Shown: positions 1-6,026 of the stretch, piece by piece
Layout: each line of letters opens with the position of its first letter
How positions within the stretch are numbered: the stretch's first letter is position 1
Assembly (NCBI GenBank): GCA_964573895.1
Contig: CAZNLS010000074.1
Coordinates: 1-11,964 of the forward strand
Reading direction: 5' to 3'
DNA: 11,964 nucleotides
Source of the DNA: CAZNLS01 sp964573895
Lineage (GTDB): Bacteria > Acidobacteriota > Aminicenantia > UBA2199
The notes under the pieces: model-generated
Databases searched by the model: none
Told to the model about the DNA's origin: nothing
What the model saw: only the letters and a program-made list of their open reading frames with translations
Made by a program: the position numbers and the translations under genes

Positions 1-2
1 AA

Positions 3-31
3 AACCGGAGTAGAAGTCTCTGAAGCCGGTT
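3..31 (-). terminator. Possible hairpin overlapping the stop of the sugar transferase
   Basis: AACCGG (3-8) and CCGGTT (26-31) form a 6-bp GC-containing stem. In the transcript it begins within the TAA stop codon (32-30) and is followed by U's that run to the window edge. A terminator overlapping a stop codon would mark the end of the operon, but the U-tract cannot be judged because the sequence ends there. Confidence 0.25.
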
Positions 32-2015
32 AACCGCTTTTTGCTCCTTTAAACAAGATATTTATTACTACTTTCCAGAAATATTTCCAGTTCGTTCTTA
101 ATGGTTTTTTTTCATATTTAATCAGATATTTTCTCTCAGACTCAAAAACTTCATCCATATTTTGAGGCAGATCGGCATAATATGGAGGTACAAGGCCGGG
201 CTTATATCTGATCCTCAATTTCTTCAAATCATCGGGATAAGTGTTGAAGAAAGTTTTGCTGATTGGTCTCACTCCAACAATCTTAAGATCTCCCTTTAAC
301 CAGTTTACAATCATCGGCATTTCATCCAACCAGAATTTTCTTAAAAATTTCCCCCAGGAAGTGATCCTGAAATCATCTTTGATTTTGCCTTTTTCATTGA
401 GCTTATTTCTCTTATAAATATATTCATGAATATATTCAGCATAGGGGTGCATTGTTCTCATTTTGTAAATGTTAATCATTTTGCCGTTTTTCCCTACTCT
501 TCTTTGTTTGAACAGCAGACCGTAAACAGGCTCTTTTTGTTTTACAATCTTATTTTGCTTCCTAACGGCAAACCACACATAATTCTCATACTCCTCAATA
601 TTAATTATTTCAAATCCGTTGAAATATAGTCTTCCGAGAGCCTGTCCCATCGAAAAGATACGGTTCCGGCCTTTTGTTACTACAATATACAATCTTCTGA
701 ACAGGGGAAGTTTCGGAATAACCCGTCTTAGGAAAAAATCAGTAAAATAAAAAAGCCTTGCAAAAAATGGGGGATAGAGTTTTTTAAAATGAAAATATCT
801 TCTTTCAAACGGTTCAAATTTGCCTATAAATACCCCCCCGCTTTCCAATGCCGAATTTATCCCCGACAGATATCTGTTTAAATACCTAAAACCGTTAAGC
901 TCATGAAAATTTAAAAAAAATTCAATTGAATTTCCAGGCATTACTTCAATGTTATAAGGATTCCCGGAATCAATTACTTCTGTTTTTGTGATATCAACGG
1001 ATTTTAATTCAATAGATCTCTCAACAAAATCCAGAATTTCGGGATGATTTTTCAGATAAATATTTTTCAATTTTTCTCTAACCAAGTCTGACTTGAACCT
1101 CTTCTTTTTTAAAGAATATTTTTTAAAAAATCCCTTTTCTCTCTCTAATACACCTTCAATGATTTTGCTGTCTTCAATTACAGGAACATTAAATAAACTT
1201 ATGCCGGGAACATCAGCCGTTCTAATATGTCTTAATAGTTTAATTAATCCCAGATATAATATTTCCGAAGTTGCATAAACTGCAATTGTTCCAAAGACAA
1301 GCATCCTTGAAAAGCCTTCAATTCTGAATCCGAATATAATAAAAGAAAAAACCGAAAGAATGATAAAATAGGATCTTATAAAGGGAGCGATCATTCTGAA
1401 AAAACCGGTCTTAAAATCGACATTGAATTTATGTGTTGCTAATGCTGTAAAAAACCATAATGAATAGATAAAAATCAATATATATTGATAAGTCTCGTTT
1501 GAGATAATAAAACTTCCGATTTTATAATAATGGATCAGAAAAAATGAAATAGTTAAATACCCAAACTCAAGAATCAGAAGGATGAGAGAAAATTTCTTTA
1601 TATCTTTTGCAGATTTGAAGACCGGAATAAGTATTCCGGAAATAAACAGGACCTCGAGAAATAGATATATAACAAGTGTTCCGATGATAACAAATCTTGA
1701 TAACTCATAAAGATTCAGACCGTAAATGAGAAGAAAAAGGAGTCCTGCAAAATAGAATGAAGAAATAAAATAGGAAATAAGAAGGCTTCCGGAATCTTTG
1801 AATAATTTGAATTTTTTTGAAAAAAGGGTTGAAATGAACCAGCAGGCAATCAGAACAGGGAAAAATTTCAGATATAGTATGTCAAATGAAATATTCCCTC
1901 TTTTTAAAAAATAGGTGAATGAGAAGGCGAAAATCAGTAGAAACAGATCAGTAAGTATTTTGAACGGATCAATTCCCGTTCTTCTGAAAAGAGAATTGCT
2001 CTTTTTTAAGTCCAT
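30..2015 (-). CDS. Long-form polyprenyl-phosphate sugar-1-phosphate transferase
   Basis: This 661-residue inner-membrane protein probably transfers a sugar-1-phosphate from a nucleotide sugar to undecaprenyl phosphate, the first step of repeat-unit assembly. The last ~165 residues are a bacterial sugar transferase domain (PF02397 type): FKQRRVGKNGK at 502-512, KMRTM at 518-522, DDFRITSWGKFLRK at 547-560, the Asp-Glu pair in WLDEMP (D564, E565), and LKGDLKIVGVRP ending at 584. Residues ~17-262 hold about eight hydrophobic segments that look like two related four-helix units (W59-F124 resembles W187-Y254). Residues ~285-490 form a soluble middle region with a methyltransferase-like flavour (FHELNGFRYLN, ALESGGVFIGKFEPFERR) and no obvious re-entrant helix just before the catalytic core, unlike short transferases. 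The whole C-terminal half matches what I recall of long sugar transferases of Bacteroidota. The ATG at 2015 has no Shine-Dalgarno match. The gene is the last of the visible operon, 47 nt after the epimerase. Family confident; sugar substrate unknown. Confidence 0.88.
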   Translation of the reverse strand: MDLKKSNSLFRRTGIDPFKILTDLFLLIFAFSFTYFLKRGNISFDILYLKFFPVLIACWFISTLFSKKFKLFKDSGSLLISYFISSFYFAGLLFLLIYGLNLYELSRFVIIGTLVIYLFLEVLFISGILIPVFKSAKDIKKFSLILLILEFGYLTISFFLIHYYKIGSFIISNETYQYILIFIYSLWFFTALATHKFNVDFKTGFFRMIAPFIRSYFIILSVFSFIIFGFRIEGFSRMLVFGTIAVYATSEILYLGLIKLLRHIRTADVPGISLFNVPVIEDSKIIEGVLEREKGFFKKYSLKKKRFKSDLVREKLKNIYLKNHPEILDFVERSIELKSVDITKTEVIDSGNPYNIEVMPGNSIEFFLNFHELNGFRYLNRYLSGINSALESGGVFIGKFEPFERRYFHFKKLYPPFFARLFYFTDFFLRRVIPKLPLFRRLYIVVTKGRNRIFSMGQALGRLYFNGFEIINIEEYENYVWFAVRKQNKIVKQKEPVYGLLFKQRRVGKNGKMINIYKMRTMHPYAEYIHEYIYKRNKLNEKGKIKDDFRITSWGKFLRKFWLDEMPMIVNWLKGDLKIVGVRPISKTFFNTYPDDLKKLRIRYKPGLVPPYYADLPQNMDEVFESERKYLIKYEKKPLRTNWKYFWKVVINILFKGAKSG

Positions 2016-2062
2016 ATTTAAATTTTGTTTAATAGAAACAGATTTTTCAATGTTTTTATCAA

Positions 2063-3211
2063 TTATTTCACTGTTTTTTTCTGTCTCAGAACATTCTCAA
2101 GGATTAAAACGATCCTCTCCGCACTTTTTCCATCCCAGAATTTTGGGATCTTTCCCTCTTTTATTTTCCCCTTTAGGATTTTTTCTACATTTTTAAAGAT
2201 GTTCTCCAATGCTACCAGCTTATTAGTACCTTTGGTGATCGTAACCGGTCTTTCAGTATTCGGTCTCACGGTAAGGCAGGGTATTCCGAGATATGTTGTT
2301 TCTTCCTGAATCCCTCCCGAATCAGTCAAAACAAATCTTGATAATGTGACAAGCTTCAGGAAATCAAGATACCCTAATGGTTTACACAATATGAGGTTTG
2401 GAAAATTTTTCACTATTCTATCTAACCCCAATTCATCAATATTTTGCTGCGTCCTTGGATGAACCGGAAATACAACAGTTACTTTTTCTGATAATTTTCC
2501 AAGTGTTTCCAACAAGTATTGAAGATCATCTTTAAAATCAACATTATTCGGCCGGTGAAATGTTGCAACTCCGAATTCCCCTTTCTTTAATTCTTTACCC
2601 GGTTGATATTTGTTTCCGCTGTTATCAACAATCTGAACATTAATCTCTTCTGATTTTTTCCGATTCTTAACCAGAGAATCAATCATTAGATTTCCTACCA
2701 TAAATATCTGCTTCTTTTTTTTACCTTCCATGATCAAATTCTCATCAGCATCGGAAGATGTTGTAAAAAACAGATCACAGATTGAATCGGTAACAACTCT
2801 GTTTATTTCTTCCGGCATTGTCCGGTCAAAACTGCGTAATCCGGCTTCATAGTGAATTGTTGTTATTCCAAGTTTTGATGCTGTTAAAACTGCAGCAGCT
2901 GTTGAATTAACATCGCCTACAACCAAAACAGCATTAGGTTTCTCTTCAAGACAGACTTTTTCAAATCGTTCCAAAATTCTTGCTGTCTGAACTGCATGTG
3001 ATGCCGAACCGACTCCCAGATTGATATCCGGTTCTGGTATATCTAACTGTTTAAAAAAGAGATCTGACATTCTCTCGTCATAATGCTGCCCCGTGTGGAC
3101 AAGTAAAGGCATGAGTATTGAACTTTTTTTCATCTCATGCATCATTGGCGCTATTTTCATGAAATTGGGCCTAGCACCGGCAACAAGAATTATTTTAATT
3201 TTTTTATTCAT
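2063..3211 (-). CDS. wecB: UDP-N-acetylglucosamine 2-epimerase (non-hydrolysing)
   Basis: This 382-residue cytosolic enzyme interconverts UDP-GlcNAc and UDP-ManNAc, supplying ManNAc or its uronic acid for the polysaccharide. Length and motifs fit the non-hydrolysing WecB/MnaA family (PF02350). Visible motifs: GARPNFMKIAPM at 11-22 (the family's G-T-R-P-E-x-x-K segment, here with Ala and Asn), VHTGQHYDERMSD at 38-50, VVGDVNST at 97-104 (D100), HYEAGLRS at 120-127 (E122), MPEEINR at 132-138, FHRPNN at 218-223 (H219), FPVHPRT at 248-254, and LTDSGGIQEE at 295-304. These include the positions equivalent to the Asp, Glu and His residues required in E. coli WecB. The ATG at 3211 has no Shine-Dalgarno match. 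It is separated from DUF354 only by the repeat-bounded four-helix element, and without that element the gap would be about 27 nt. The symbol is given by family; a related hydroxyl-epimerising enzyme for another UDP-HexNAc cannot be excluded. Confidence 0.92.
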   Translation of the reverse strand: MNKKIKIILVAGARPNFMKIAPMMHEMKKSSILMPLLVHTGQHYDERMSDLFFKQLDIPEPDINLGVGSASHAVQTARILERFEKVCLEEKPNAVLVVGDVNSTAAAVLTASKLGITTIHYEAGLRSFDRTMPEEINRVVTDSICDLFFTTSSDADENLIMEGKKKKQIFMVGNLMIDSLVKNRKKSEEINVQIVDNSGNKYQPGKELKKGEFGVATFHRPNNVDFKDDLQYLLETLGKLSEKVTVVFPVHPRTQQNIDELGLDRIVKNFPNLILCKPLGYLDFLKLVTLSRFVLTDSGGIQEETTYLGIPCLTVRPNTERPVTITKGTNKLVALENIFKNVEKILKGKIKEGKIPKFWDGKSAERIVLILENVLRQKKTVK

Positions 3212-3233
3212 TCAATTGTAGAATATTATATCA

Positions 3234-3268
3234 GGTGAGAGGCAAGAGGTCAGGGGTTAGAGGTAGAT
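3234..3268 (+). repeat. Left heptamer repeat run of the four-helix element
   Basis: Five consecutive 7-base units are visible on the + strand: GGTGAGA, GGCAAGA, GGTCAGG, GGTTAGA, GGTAGAT (the last weak). Consensus is about GGTNAGR. The run contains the TGA stop codon (3250-3252) of the four-helix gene, so the last few residues of that protein (S-T-S-N-P) are written by the repeat. Bases 3252-3264 are identical to 6656-6668 in the oxidoreductase gene. Confidence 0.75.
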
Positions 3269-3633
3269 TCCGGTTTTTTTTTGCGTGCTTTAATTAAACC
3301 TCCCAATTTAAAACTGAGATCTTTATAATCATTATCCAATTCTTCAAATTCCAGTTTATCAATATATCCAATTTCAAAAGCAATTTGTAGCTGGGTTCTG
3401 ATCTCTGCAAGTGACCCTTTAGAAATATAGAAAAACCTTATTGCCTCTTTTTGAGAATCTCTTTCATCCCCTTCTGCAATATTGCTTGGCACTGAGACTG
3501 CTGCCCGACGCATTTGATCTCTCAATCCATAATCTCTTTTAATATTTCCTTTATCTGTAATTTTATATACCTTAACTGCCAGATCTTTTGAAATCTTCCA
3601 TACTTTTAGTCCTTTAAATCCCTCCGTTCTCAT
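3250..3633 (-). CDS. Four-helix-bundle protein (S23 / 23S rRNA intervening-sequence type)
   Basis: This small basic protein of 127 residues belongs to the four-helix-bundle family (TIGR02436/PF05635), first known from open reading frames inside intervening sequences of 23S rRNA in Leptospira, Coxiella and others. Its molecular function is not established. The signature is clear: FKGLKVWK near the N-terminus, LRDQMRRAAVSVPSNIAEG, then FFYISKGSLAEIRTQL and a final helix ending in a Lys/Arg-rich tail. The frame is open back to a GTG at 3687, but that codon lies inside the boundary repeat and the extra 18 residues are low-complexity Lys/Arg/Gln. The ATG at 3633 follows AGAGGA (3642-3647) with an 8-nt spacer and gives the usual family length, so I place the start there. 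It is co-oriented with the operon, so it need not block it. It has no evident role in polysaccharide synthesis. Family assignment confident; start moderately so. Confidence 0.88.
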   Translation of the reverse strand: MRTEGFKGLKVWKISKDLAVKVYKITDKGNIKRDYGLRDQMRRAAVSVPSNIAEGDERDSQKEAIRFFYISKGSLAEIRTQLQIAFEIGYIDKLEFEELDNDYKDLSFKLGGLIKARKKKPESTSNP

Positions 3634-3667
3634 CTTTTGGGTCCTCTCTTTTTGTTGTCCTCTTTTG

Positions 3668-3702
3668 GTTTTCCTCTCTCCCCTCACCGCTAACCTCTAA
3701 CC
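3668..3702 (-). repeat. Right heptamer repeat run of the four-helix element
   Basis: On the minus strand the units read GGTTAGA (3702-3696), GGTTAGC, GGTGAGG, GGAGAGA and a weak GGAAAAC. This is the inverted counterpart of the run at 3234-3268. It begins only 5 bases downstream of the DUF354 stop codon (3708-3710). The long open frame of the four-helix gene would begin with the GTG inside this run, which argues against that start. Confidence 0.75.
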
Positions 3703-3707
3703 AATTT

Positions 3708-4802
3708 CTATCTAAACCTGATCTGATAATCAGGGTTATCCCTCATGATCTTGACACTTTTCGGATATTTTTCTATAAACCAGACAAAAAAAGCCGTGAC
3801 ATCAATTTTATCATTCAGCATTTTTTCTCTTCTCTTTTCCCATATCTCTTTTCTGTTCTTCATATTTAATATTTCTTCAATTTTACTATATAATTTTTCA
3901 GGTTCAGATGTTTTTATTCCATATGTCAGTTTGTATTTATGCTCGAGTTCTTCAAGATAGCTCAATTTCCCGACAAAATCGTTGAACCGGACAGCAGGGG
4001 TCCCGAGGACTGCCGCCTCAGCAGTCATTGTCTGGCTGTCACCGATATACATATCGGCATAATAGAGAGCATGATGAATATGGACAGGATTTATTTTTAT
4101 CCGATATTTTTCAAACTGAGGCTCAAGTTCTCTCTCTGAAGTTATATAAACATTCCCGTGAGGTGCAAGTATATCAATGATCTTTCCTGCAATCTCACTA
4201 TTTATCCCCGTCTTCCCTTCATCATGATGAGCTGTAAGAGCTGAAAATCTGATAAGAAAATATTTTTGATCAGGTTCTAAGATACCATGAAGATTACTCT
4301 TCTCCGGCAAAAAACATGACTTGTGTAAATATGCAAGTTCATGATAGCCGTTATATCCGATTTTTTTCCCCACCCATTTTCCCGTATCACATACTTTTGG
4401 AGTCAGAATAAAAGTTGATAGCGGATAAGACAATTTACAATATAATGGAACTGCAGGGCAGTCATCTTCATTGAAATTTAACACAGGAATTCTCAGGAGT
4501 TTCCCAATATGAGGTAGTTCAACCGATGTCCCGACTAAAATATCAGGCCTCTTCTTAATACACTCCCAAAATACATTCAAATCTCTTTTAATTATTCCTT
4601 TAATCATCCCAACTTTTGAGTTTTTTCTTCCGCCTGACAGAATATTTTTATATTTGAACCCGGTAATCTTTAAAAGATCTTCAAGTATCTCTTTTTTTTG
4701 AATTAATATGGAAATGTCATGCCCCTTTTCCCGAAGTCTCAGAATTGAATTCCTAAACAGATAAAAATGGGCAGGATGCCCCATATATATCAATATTTTC
4801 AT
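3708..4802 (-). CDS. DUF354 family protein, GT-B/epimerase-like fold
   Basis: This is a 364-residue soluble protein of the DUF354 family (PF04007). The family is related in fold to UDP-GlcNAc 2-epimerases and GT-B glycosyltransferases, is common in polysaccharide clusters, and has no settled reaction. Visible features from the chosen start: MKILIYMGHPAHFYLF at the N-terminus, then LREKGHDISIL, the Rossmann-edge segment DILVGTSVELPHIGK, VLNFNEDD, and the C-terminal nucleotide-site-like YIGDSQTMTAEAAVLGTPAVRF, which parallels the epimerase's DSGG..EE..LG.P segment. The open frame runs back to an ATG at 4859, but the family begins at MKILIYMGHP. The ATG at 4802 overlaps the TGA of the upstream gene as ATGA, typical of translational coupling, with a weak GGA just upstream. 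It may act as a glycosyltransferase or epimerase in this pathway; I cannot choose between these. Confidence 0.82.
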   Translation of the reverse strand: MKILIYMGHPAHFYLFRNSILRLREKGHDISILIQKKEILEDLLKITGFKYKNILSGGRKNSKVGMIKGIIKRDLNVFWECIKKRPDILVGTSVELPHIGKLLRIPVLNFNEDDCPAVPLYCKLSYPLSTFILTPKVCDTGKWVGKKIGYNGYHELAYLHKSCFLPEKSNLHGILEPDQKYFLIRFSALTAHHDEGKTGINSEIAGKIIDILAPHGNVYITSERELEPQFEKYRIKINPVHIHHALYYADMYIGDSQTMTAEAAVLGTPAVRFNDFVGKLSYLEELEHKYKLTYGIKTSEPEKLYSKIEEILNMKNRKEIWEKRREKMLNDKIDVTAFFVWFIEKYPKSVKIMRDNPDYQIRFR

Positions 4803-5974
4803 GATTCCAAAGATTTTAAAAGTTTTGTTAATGAAAAAAACATCCAGGCGTTTGACCATCGCATATAAGAAATTTTATTTGTAAAAACTCTTCCTTTTCT
4901 AAAATAAAAAAATCCCTTTCTATCCTGCATATAGTCAATTGTCCATTTTGCTGTTTTTTTTGAAAATGAAGGATATTTGTCATCATACTCTGACAGTGTG
5001 GAAAATGTAATGATACCCTGGGCCTGGTTGTGAATATCCACAGGCCATATCTTCGGAATTCTCCATTTAGACTGGCCATTCTCAAAAAATTGCTCCCTCC
5101 TGTAGAATTCAAGCCCCATTTTTATTGCTTTTTCCACAGATGCATTTCTCCATCCCATTAAATTTTTTATCCGCCAGAGAGATTCTAAAATATATCCCTG
5201 ATGAAAATCTATCTGCTCCCTCTCTTTTCCTGTTTGAGGATTGACAGAATAGTTCCAGCATCCATTCTCCTTCTGGTAATGCAGGACAAACTCAACTCCT
5301 TTTGTTATCAATTCACCAAGATTTTTATCCTTTTTTAAATTGTAAACCATAGATAACACTTCCAACGCAAGCAGACTTGCATTAAAACAGATATCTTTTT
5401 TTACCGGAGTATAGCTGAAACATACTCCATTTTCATTCTCTGTTAAGTCAAGATCGTTTAAAATGAAATCCGCCGCACTTTTAAGAATTTTTTCTGCTTC
5501 AGAACTCTTTGTTATCTTTAAATATTCAAATATTCCCTTACATACAAACCCTGTAACGACAGCAGAAGGAGTAAAAGAATTAATATATTTTTCAGGACCG
5601 GCCCAGGGGAAATTGTAACCCCAGCAAATTCCGGCATAACCTTTCGAATAGTTCTCCTTCAGCCAATTAAAAAAAAACCATGCTTTTTCCAGATATCTTT
5701 CCTGCGGATCAATTTCATAAAGGCCGCAGTAAGCCGAGAGGAGCAGGCCGAATGCCTTCGGATTAATCTCCTTTTTTATTCCGATAAACGGCCTGATATT
5801 AAACAGATTTCTTTTCTGAAGCTGGATCGCTAAAACCGGCACCCATTTTCCAAACAATTTAAATGGAATAAAAGAATTTAAAGTATCATAGGGGTCATAC
5901 CCTGAATAATCTTCCCTTTCGATATACTTTTCTAATTTTTCAAGTGAATTAAGATATAAATCCTGATTATTCAT
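4799..5974 (-). CDS. Uncharacterised (alpha/alpha)-toroid-like protein of polysaccharide clusters
   Basis: This 391-residue protein has no signal peptide and no membrane segment, so it is probably cytosolic. It looks all-helical, built of repeated helix pairs with a conserved aromatic and acidic segment at each turn: YSGYDPYDTLNSF near residue 24, GICWGYNFPWAGPE near 115, FTPSAVVTGFVCKGIFEYL, VCFSYTP, CFNASLLALEVLSM, QKENGCWNYSV, DFHQGYILESLWR, DIHNQAQGIITFS, and a final YMRWSNAWMFFSL. Such spacing is typical of six-hairpin or prenyltransferase-type alpha/alpha barrels (glycosidases, polysaccharide lyases, C5-epimerases). I recall relatives in databases carrying the label delta-aminolevulinic acid dehydratase; nothing here resembles that enzyme and the label would be misleading. 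It lies 52 nt after the two-domain oxidoreductase and is coupled by ATGA to DUF354. A sugar-chain-modifying or sugar-binding role is inferred only from fold and context. Confidence 0.7.
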   Translation of the reverse strand: MNNQDLYLNSLEKLEKYIEREDYSGYDPYDTLNSFIPFKLFGKWVPVLAIQLQKRNLFNIRPFIGIKKEINPKAFGLLLSAYCGLYEIDPQERYLEKAWFFFNWLKENYSKGYAGICWGYNFPWAGPEKYINSFTPSAVVTGFVCKGIFEYLKITKSSEAEKILKSAADFILNDLDLTENENGVCFSYTPVKKDICFNASLLALEVLSMVYNLKKDKNLGELITKGVEFVLHYQKENGCWNYSVNPQTGKEREQIDFHQGYILESLWRIKNLMGWRNASVEKAIKMGLEFYRREQFFENGQSKWRIPKIWPVDIHNQAQGIITFSTLSEYDDKYPSFSKKTAKWTIDYMQDRKGFFYFRKGRVFTNKISYMRWSNAWMFFSLTKLLKSLES

Positions 5975-5990
5975 TTAATATTTAATGATT

Positions 5991-6026
5991 TTTGCAATTC
6001 AAATTCTCTTCTGCCGAAATTGCAAA
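5991..6026. other. Intra-operon inverted repeat (hairpin) after the oxidoreductase stop
   Basis: A perfect 9-bp inverted repeat, TTTGCAATT (5991-5999) and AATTGCAAA (6018-6026), has an 18-nt loop and starts directly at the oxidoreductase stop codon (6027-6029). It fills most of the 52-nt gap before the toroid gene. It is AT-rich and has no U-run of terminator type, so an mRNA processing or stabilising hairpin is likelier than a terminator. It may also be chance in AT-rich DNA. Confidence 0.4.

Larger units (their letters stand above)
3234..3702. mobile_element. Heptamer-repeat-bounded four-helix-bundle element (putative)
   Basis: This is a 469-bp unit bounded by two inverted runs of a degenerate heptamer, with a single four-helix-bundle gene inside. 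Reading inward, the left end (+ strand) is GGTGAGA, GGCAAGA, GGTCAGG, GGTTAGA, and the right end (- strand) is GGTTAGA, GGTTAGC, GGTGAGG, GGAGAGA. The two ends agree at 23 of the first 30 positions. The unit sits exactly between the stop of DUF354 (3708) and the start of the epimerase (3211); taking it out leaves 27 nt, in line with the other gaps of the operon. No transposase and no clear target-site duplication are visible. That it is or was mobile is inference from the boundary repeats, the intrusion into a tight operon and the solo heptamer run at 6652-6679. Confidence 0.55.

Noticed and set aside
426..629. Plus-strand open frames of 60-94 codons at many places (426-629, 1093-1278, 1915-2309, 3745-4139, 6387-6611, 7341-7704, 9246-9607, 10875-11057)
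   Set aside because: All lie opposite confidently identified minus-strand genes, have no recognisable domain and no start signal; they are antisense shadows.
3250..3633. Diversity-generating retroelement accessory (Avd-like) protein
   Set aside because: Avd is a related four-helix bundle, but no reverse transcriptase, template or variable repeat is present, and the N-I-A-E-G signature fits the S23/IVS branch.
3234..3702. CRISPR array or conventional insertion sequence
   Set aside because: The 7-base units are contiguous with no spacers, and there is no transposase or clear target-site duplication.
3234..3702. Piece of a 23S rRNA gene around the four-helix frame
   Set aside because: The flanks are protein-coding (DUF354 and epimerase) and no rRNA-like sequence is seen.
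4828..5112. Minus-strand 94-codon open frame within the toroid gene
   Set aside because: It is a different frame of a gene whose own frame has consistent conserved motifs; no separate start signal is visible.
5991..6026. Rho-independent terminator in mid-operon
   Set aside because: The stem is AT-rich and lacks a following U-run on the coding strand, and the next gene is co-oriented without a visible promoter.
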